NCBI GenBank assembly: GCA_013695925.1
Contig: JACCZO010000065.1
Location: forward strand, 1-10,084
Origin: Chthoniobacterales bacterium
Lineage (GTDB): Bacteria; Verrucomicrobiota; Verrucomicrobiia; Chthoniobacterales; UBA10450
DNA: 10,084 nt
Direction: 5' to 3'
A program made the translations under genes and the position numbers. The stretch's first letter is position 1; every line of letters begins with the position of its first letter. Below are positions 6,900-10,084 of this stretch, one piece after another. The notes under the pieces were generated by a model. The model was not told where the DNA came from, made no database searches, and worked only from the letters and a program-made list of their open reading frames with translations.

Positions 6900-7411
6900 A
6901 TCCGTTGGCAGATGAATGGTCGATCCAGCACCGAGCGGAAGCCTGCGCGGTGACGGGCAAACCCTTTGCGGCCGGGGAAAATTTCTACACCCTCCTCTTT
7001 CGCGAGGGCGACGGTTTTCGGCGGCAGGATTTGAGCGAAGAAGCCTGGCAAGAGCGGAACGAGAATCTGCAGCCGTTTTCTTTTTGGCGGGCGCGCTTCG
7101 AGCCGCCACCGGCCGCGCCGCCCGACCCATTGCCGAAAGAAAATGCGGAAGAGCTTTTCCGAAGGTTGGTGACGACGGCGGACCACAAAAACGCCAATGC
7201 CTGCTATGTGCTGGCCGCGATGCTGGAGCGAAAAAAAATCCTCAAGCAGATCGAGACCGAAAATAACGACAAGGGACGCGTCCTGATCTACGAGCACGTC
7301 AAGACCGGGGACGTCTTCGTCGTGCCCGACCCGCAACTCCGGCTCGACCAACTGGGCGGCGTGCAAGCGGAAGTGGCGCAACTTTTGCACGGCAGCGGGG
7401 CCATGGCCTAA
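6896..7411 (+). CDS. Conserved-looking protein of unknown function between lptF/G and dusB
   Basis: 171 residues, soluble, with no signal peptide or membrane segment. The N-terminal block reads CAVTGKPFAAGENFYTLLF...RRQDLSEEAW (17-52), resembling an uncharacterised family that starts with a Cys-x2-Gly-(K/R)-x5-Gly-(E/D) turn and an RxDxxxxxW motif. I recall similar proteins in Verrucomicrobiota and Planctomycetota but know no function. The second half has a helical stretch (ELFRRLVTTADHKNANACYVLAAMLERKKILKQI) then a short beta-like part with GDVFVVPDPQL. The two cysteines (17 and in NACYVL) do not make a zinc site alone, so a degenerate zinc ribbon is only a guess. ATG at 6896 overlaps the permease stop by 4 bp and its TAA ends 5 bp before dusB, which makes translation as part of that operon very likely. 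Confidence 0.8.
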   Translation: MNPLADEWSIQHRAEACAVTGKPFAAGENFYTLLFREGDGFRRQDLSEEAWQERNENLQPFSFWRARFEPPPAAPPDPLPKENAEELFRRLVTTADHKNANACYVLAAMLERKKILKQIETENNDKGRVLIYEHVKTGDVFVVPDPQLRLDQLGGVQAEVAQLLHGSGAMA

Positions 7412-7416
7412 CGATT

Positions 7417-8400
7417 ATGCTCCCGTGGTTTTCCAACGATAAATTTCCGCTCTACCTCGCCCCGATGGCGGGCGTGTCGGATAAAATTTTCCGCCAGCTT
7501 TGCAAGGAGCGCGGCGCGGATGTCCTTGTCACCGAATTTGTCTCCTCCGAGGGTGTTTTCCGGCGCAATCACCGGACCCGCGGTTACCTCGATTTCGACG
7601 CGATCGAGCGCCCGGTCGGGGTGCAGCTTTTCGGCGGCGACGCCGGGCACATGGCGGAAGCGGCGCGGCAGGTGGTGGAGTGGGTCGGCCCGGATTTCAT
7701 CGATCTCAATTTCGGCTGCCCGGTGAACAAGGTCGTCTCGAAAAATGGCGGCTCCGCTCTGCTCAAAGATTGCCCATTGTTAGGCAAAGTCGCCGCCGCC
7801 GTCGTCCAGGCAGTCGCACCCCTCCCGGTCACGGCCAAAATTCGCATCGGCTGGGATGACAACAGCATCAACGCCACCAGCGTGGCGCGACTCCTCGAGT
7901 CGTTAGGCATCGCCGCCCTTGCCGTCCACGGGCGCACCCGGGCGCAGGGGTATTCTGGCGCGGCCGATTGGGACGTGATCGCGCAGGTGGCAGCGGCGGT
8001 TTCGATTCCGGTGATCGGGAACGGTGATCTTTTCAGCGCCGCCGAGGTCGCGAAACGGCGGGCCCAGTCGGACATCGCTGGCGCGATGATCGGGCGCGCC
8101 GCCATGAGCTCGCCCTGGATTTTCTCTCAAACGAAACATTATTTCGCGACCGGTCAGATCCTCCCGCCACCCGAGCCAGCGGAGAAGTGGGCGCTCATCC
8201 AGCGGCACTGCGAACTGGCGGTGGTGGAATGCGGGAACGAAGACATCGCCATGCGCCCGATGCGGGGACGCCTGATGGCTTATTCCAAGGGATTGCCGGC
8301 GAGCAAGCAGCTGCGGGAAAAATTCCAGCAGGTGTCGACTTTGCAGGAAGTGGATGAAATTGCCCGGGTCCATCTGGCAACCTGCCTGGAAGCGGCCTAA
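7417..8400 (+). CDS. dusB: tRNA-dihydrouridine synthase DusB
   Basis: FMN- and NADPH-dependent enzyme that reduces specific uridines to dihydrouridine in the tRNA D-loop (U17 for DusB). At 327 residues it has normal length. APMAGVSD (15-22) is the FMN-binding start of the TIM barrel, TEFVSSEG follows, GVQLFGGDAGHMAEAA is at 68-83, and NFGCPVNKVVSKNGGSALL (98-116) holds the catalytic Cys101. Further blocks are VTAKIRIGWD, AVHGRTRAQGYSGAADWD (His-Arg-Thr-Arg, FMN phosphate side) and VIGNGDLFSAAEV, then GAMIGRAAMSSPWIF and the C-terminal helical RNA-binding domain. ATG at 7417 follows the previous stop by 5 bp; no SD is visible, and a GCCTAAC copy (7406-7412) spans the preceding stop codon. Two more copies are in its coding region, where they use the codon TTA for leucine. 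Confidence 0.95.
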   Translation: MLPWFSNDKFPLYLAPMAGVSDKIFRQLCKERGADVLVTEFVSSEGVFRRNHRTRGYLDFDAIERPVGVQLFGGDAGHMAEAARQVVEWVGPDFIDLNFGCPVNKVVSKNGGSALLKDCPLLGKVAAAVVQAVAPLPVTAKIRIGWDDNSINATSVARLLESLGIAALAVHGRTRAQGYSGAADWDVIAQVAAAVSIPVIGNGDLFSAAEVAKRRAQSDIAGAMIGRAAMSSPWIFSQTKHYFATGQILPPPEPAEKWALIQRHCELAVVECGNEDIAMRPMRGRLMAYSKGLPASKQLREKFQQVSTLQEVDEIARVHLATCLEAA

Positions 8401-8408
8401 ATTCCCTC

Positions 8409-8789
8409 GTGTCTGCAGCTCCCGCGCCTAACGGCGACATCAAGTACAAGATCGGCAACGAGCGTCTCGTCAAAGTGACGGAAGACGCCTCGCGCAAATT
8501 GACCTCGCTCCTGCAAAAACAGGGTCGCGCGCACGGCGCGTTGCGGGTCGCGGTCATCGGCGGCGGCTGTTCCGGTTTGCAATACAAGATGGATTTGGTC
8601 GATGGCCCGGCGAACCGCGACATCATGGTCGAATCGCAAAACGTGCGCGTCGTGGTCGATCCGAAGAGCGCGCTCTTCGTCAGCGGCTCGGTTCTGGATT
8701 ACAGCGACGACCTGCAAAAAGGTGGCTTCAAAGTCACGAATCCGAATGCGGTCGCGCACTGTTCCTGCGGCGAGAGCTTCTCGGCATGA
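8409..8789 (+). CDS. A-type Fe-S cluster carrier (IscA/ErpA/HesB family)
   Basis: Accepts a Fe-S cluster from the assembly scaffold and passes it to target apoproteins. 126 residues. The three cluster ligands are in the usual places: C54 in VIGGGCSGLQYKM and C118/C120 in AHCSCGESF. The family core starts at VKVTEDASRKLTSLL (21-35); the first 20 residues are an extra, low-complexity head. The start is GTG at 8409, 8 bp after the dusB stop; a later in-frame GTG (Val23) is possible but would clip the first conserved strand. No SD is visible. The stop overlaps the ATG of the HscB-like gene by 4 bp, which pairs a cluster carrier with a J-type co-chaperone, as in isc operons. Whether it is IscA, ErpA or SufA cannot be decided from this sequence alone. 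Confidence 0.92.
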   Translation: MSAAPAPNGDIKYKIGNERLVKVTEDASRKLTSLLQKQGRAHGALRVAVIGGGCSGLQYKMDLVDGPANRDIMVESQNVRVVVDPKSALFVSGSVLDYSDDLQKGGFKVTNPNAVAHCSCGESFSA

Positions 8790-9328
8790 TCGATTACTTC
8801 GCGCTCCTCGATGAGGCGCGACGGCCCTGGCTCGAGCCCGAGCAGTTGAAGGAAAAATATTTCGCGCGCAATCGCGCGGCCGCGGCGGATGCAGAGCTGA
8901 ATGAAGCGTTCCGTGTCCTGAGCGATCCGAAGCTGCGCCTGCAACATCTCCTCACCCTCGAGGGCGCGGAGCTGAGCGCGGGCCGGCCGGTCCCGCCTTC
9001 GGTCGCGGAATTATTTTGGAACACCGGGACACTCCTGCGGGAGGTCGATCGGTGGTTGCTAAAAAGAGGCGAGGCGACCAGCGCGCTCTCCCGCGCGTTG
9101 TTGAGCGGAGAACGGGCGAAGATCGAGAGCAAACTGGGCGAGCTTGAAGAGCAATTGAATGCAACTTATGCAGGCGAGCTGAGCCATCTGCGCGCGATCG
9201 AAGGTCTTTCCACGCCGGTTTTGCCTAACGAGTTATCGAATCTGACCGAGCGTTACGATTCAATTTCCTTTCTCACGCGTTTACGGGAGCAGGTGAAAGA
9301 AAAGCGATTTCGACTGAACGTCCCCTAA
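8786..9328 (+). CDS. HscB-like J-domain co-chaperone without the HPD motif
   Basis: HscB (Hsc20) helps a dedicated Hsp70 move Fe-S clusters from the IscU scaffold. This 180-residue product has the right size and order. An N-terminal J-like region opens with MIDYFALLDEARRPWLEPEQLKEKY and has ELNEAFRVLSDPKLRLQHLLTLEG (37-60), the diagnostic J-helix III/HscB block. The C-terminal helical domain (about 70-175) is of the type that binds the scaffold. Between helix II (LKEKYFARNR, 21-30) and helix III the loop that should carry His-Pro-Asp is missing, replaced by AAAAD, with about 12-15 residues fewer than usual. HPD is what triggers Hsp70 ATPase in known J-proteins, so this protein may not stimulate one. 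ATG at 8786 overlaps the carrier's stop (ATGA). It is the last gene of the five-gene run. An HscB-derived scaffold-binding protein is the best call; canonical hscB is less likely. Confidence 0.72.
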   Translation: MIDYFALLDEARRPWLEPEQLKEKYFARNRAAAADAELNEAFRVLSDPKLRLQHLLTLEGAELSAGRPVPPSVAELFWNTGTLLREVDRWLLKRGEATSALSRALLSGERAKIESKLGELEEQLNATYAGELSHLRAIEGLSTPVLPNELSNLTERYDSISFLTRLREQVKEKRFRLNVP

Positions 9329-9356
9329 AAAAGAGCGCACGTCGGAGGTGAAGTCT

Positions 9357-9507
9357 GGGGAGCACGGGCTGCCAGCCCGTGGGTCGGCGGAGTCTCCGCC
9401 GACGGGCTTCCCTCAGGCGCGGAAGTTTTCTCGACCGGGTCCGAAGGTCGCGAAAAGTTCGCGATGGCAGGCTGCCATCGTCCACGGGCTGACAGCCCGT
9501 GCTCCCC
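9357..9507. repeat. REPIN-like element with 14-bp terminal inverted repeats and nested hairpins
   Basis: The ends GGGGAGCACGGGCT (9357-9370) and AGCCCGTGCTCCCC (9494-9507) are perfect inverted repeats. Inside are five further hairpins: CACGGGCT-GCC-AGCCCGTG (9363-9381), a 10-bp stem GTCGGCGGAG-T-CTCCGCCGAC (9383-9403), TCGCGAA-AAG-TTCGCGA (9448-9464), GATGGCA-GGC-TGCCATC (9463-9479) and CACGGGCT-GAC-AGCCCGTG (9483-9501). Two REP-type hairpins in opposite orientation at the ends of a 151-bp unit is the layout of a REPIN, which in known cases is moved by a RAYT (Y1-type) transposase. None is encoded in the window. It lies between the HscB-like gene and lexA and could end transcription of the upstream operon, though no U-tract is evident. 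Confidence 0.82.
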
Positions 9508-9575
9508 GGAGGGGAAGCGCGCTGCCTAACAAAAAACCGATTTGGGAGTTGCACGCCTAACATTTCCCGACAATA

Positions 9576-9589
9576 TGTTCACATGCTCA
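9576..9589. promoter_or_regulatory. Weak LexA-box candidate at the lexA start codon
   Basis: TGTTC-ACAT-GCTCA keeps the left half of TGTTC-N4-GAACA exactly and 3 of 5 bases on the right. It covers the lexA start codon (9583-9585). Autoregulation of lexA is usual, which is the main reason to report it. A possible -35/-10 pair (TTGCAC 9549-9554, 17 bp, AATATG 9572-9577) would place it just at the transcription start. The match is much poorer than at 1444-1459. Confidence 0.3.
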
Positions 9590-10084
9590 CGCCCGGGCAG
9601 AAGAACGTTTTGCAATTCATTCAGGCGGAACAACGGACCAAAGGCCTCACTCCGAGCACGCGCGAGATCCAGGAACATCTCGGGTTTGCGAGTCAGACCT
9701 CGGTCATGCAATACATCGCCGCGCTCGAGCGAAAAGGGTTTCTGCAGCGCCATGCGCGCAAGGCGCGCGCGTTGGTTACGGCTGCGCCGCAGAGCCGGGT
9801 CGTCGACATTCCGATCTACGGGGAGATTCCGGCGGGCATGGCCACTTTGGCCGAACAAAATATCGAGGGGCACGTCGCGCTCGATCTTGAGTCAGTCAAC
9901 GCTTCTCACAGTGCCCGTACGTTTGCTCTGCGGGTGCGCGGCGATTCCATGATCGGGGCGCACATTCTCGATGGCGATATCGTCATCCTGGAAGATCGGC
10001 AGACGGCAAAAAGCGGCGATATCGTAGCGGCGCTGATCGATGGCGAGACGACACTGAAGCGCTACGTCACGGAACGCGGGCGGC
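9583..10084 (+). CDS. lexA: LexA, SOS-response repressor (runs off right edge)
   Basis: Transcription repressor of DNA-damage genes that cleaves itself when activated by RecA filaments. 167 residues are visible. The N-terminal winged helix-turn-helix (1-65) includes GLTPSTREIQEHLGFASQTSVMQYIAALERKGFL. The cleavage site Ala84-Gly85 lies in IPAGMA. The catalytic Ser122 is in RVRGDSM and Lys159 in TTLKRY, followed by the normal C-terminal strand, so the protein should be active and only the last residues are outside the window. ATG at 9583 gives the standard MLTPGQKNVLQFI opening; the ATG at 9575 is in another frame. No SD is visible. It is read in the same direction as the five-gene run but separated from it by 254 bp that hold the REPIN-like element and two copies of GCCTAAC. 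It presumably controls imuB'-dnaE2 at the other end of the window. Confidence 0.95.
   Translation, partial: MLTPGQKNVLQFIQAEQRTKGLTPSTREIQEHLGFASQTSVMQYIAALERKGFLQRHARKARALVTAAPQSRVVDIPIYGEIPAGMATLAEQNIEGHVALDLESVNASHSARTFALRVRGDSMIGAHILDGDIVILEDRQTAKSGDIVAALIDGETTLKRYVTERGR

Larger units (their letters stand above)
342..9561. repeat. Dispersed heptamer GCCTAAC/GTTAGGC (14 exact, 3 partial copies)
   Basis: As GCCTAAC: 791-797, 1219-1225, 3363-3369, 4001-4007, 6851-6857, 7406-7412, 8426-8432, 9223-9229, 9524-9530, 9555-9561. As GTTAGGC: 342-348, 683-689, 7779-7785, 7902-7908. Core only (CCTAAC/GTTAGG): 4854-4859, 5882-5887, 6434-6439. A 7-mer of this composition should occur about once or twice in 10 kb counting both strands. 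Copies are in both orientations relative to genes and in all three frames: Pro-Asn (CCT AAC), Leu-Gly (TTA GGC), Val-Arg (GTT AGG), Leu-Thr (CTA ACG), and one across a stop codon (gene ending at 7411). Only one copy falls in the 1.9-kb repeat-protein gene. Role unknown. Confidence 0.8.

Noticed and set aside
9357..9507. CRISPR array (repeated CACGGGCT hairpins)
   Set aside because: The copies are inverted rather than direct repeats, with one unit and no regular spacers.
9348..9563. Small open frames over the REPIN-like element (with TGCQPV and TGWQPV strings)
   Set aside because: These strings are translations of the CACGGGCTGNCAGCCCGTG hairpins, not a protein family.

Overview
The window reads as a GC-rich bacterial chromosome segment, most likely from the Verrucomicrobiota (Spartobacteria/Chthoniobacterales-like). 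The evidence is a perfect TGTTC-N4-GAACA palindrome in front of an SOS gene (the LexA-box form I recall as described for Verrucomicrobia), interspersed hairpin repeats of the CACGGGCTGNCAGCCCGTG type that I associate with this group, a large tandem-helical-repeat envelope protein, and almost no Shine-Dalgarno sequences. The lineage call is inference; no rRNA or other phylogenetic marker is present.

Minus strand (1-5573, read right to left): a DinG/YoaA-type Fe-S DNA helicase (5573-3591); a 648-residue membrane-anchored protein made of about sixteen 32-residue repeats (3497-1551); a shortened ImuB that has lost the whole Y-family polymerase palm/fingers region but keeps the helix-hairpin-helix, the little finger, a QFHLF clamp-binding motif and the C-terminal domain (1417-461); and the start of the error-prone polymerase DnaE2/ImuC (442 to the left edge). 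Hairpin DNA appears to be inserted in the PHP domain of dnaE2. The LexA palindrome (1444-1459) lies 26 bp upstream of the shortened imuB. The result is a two-gene SOS mutasome cassette without imuA.

Plus strand (5748-9328): a tight run of five genes, namely an LptF/LptG-family LPS-export permease, a 171-residue conserved-looking protein of unknown function, the tRNA-dihydrouridine synthase DusB, an A-type Fe-S carrier (IscA/ErpA-like), and an HscB-like J-protein without its HPD motif. Two of the junctions are ATGA overlaps and the other two gaps are 5 and 8 bp, so this is probably one operon joining envelope transport, tRNA modification and Fe-S cluster delivery. After a REPIN-like element (9357-9507), lexA starts at 9583 and runs off the right edge. 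The regulator and several likely members of its regulon (dinG, imuB', dnaE2) therefore sit within 10 kb.

The segment carries four separate inverted-repeat elements. It also carries a short motif, GCCTAAC/GTTAGGC, found 14 times exactly and 3 more times as the core CCTAAC. It appears in both orientations and all reading frames, and it brings in codons (TTA, AGG, CTA) that look rare in these GC-rich genes. This motif and the remodelled SOS cassette are the two most interesting signals. No tRNA, rRNA, CRISPR array or transposase was seen. There is no gene-free stretch over 300 bp; the longest are 9329-9582 and 5574-5747, and both hold inverted-repeat elements.
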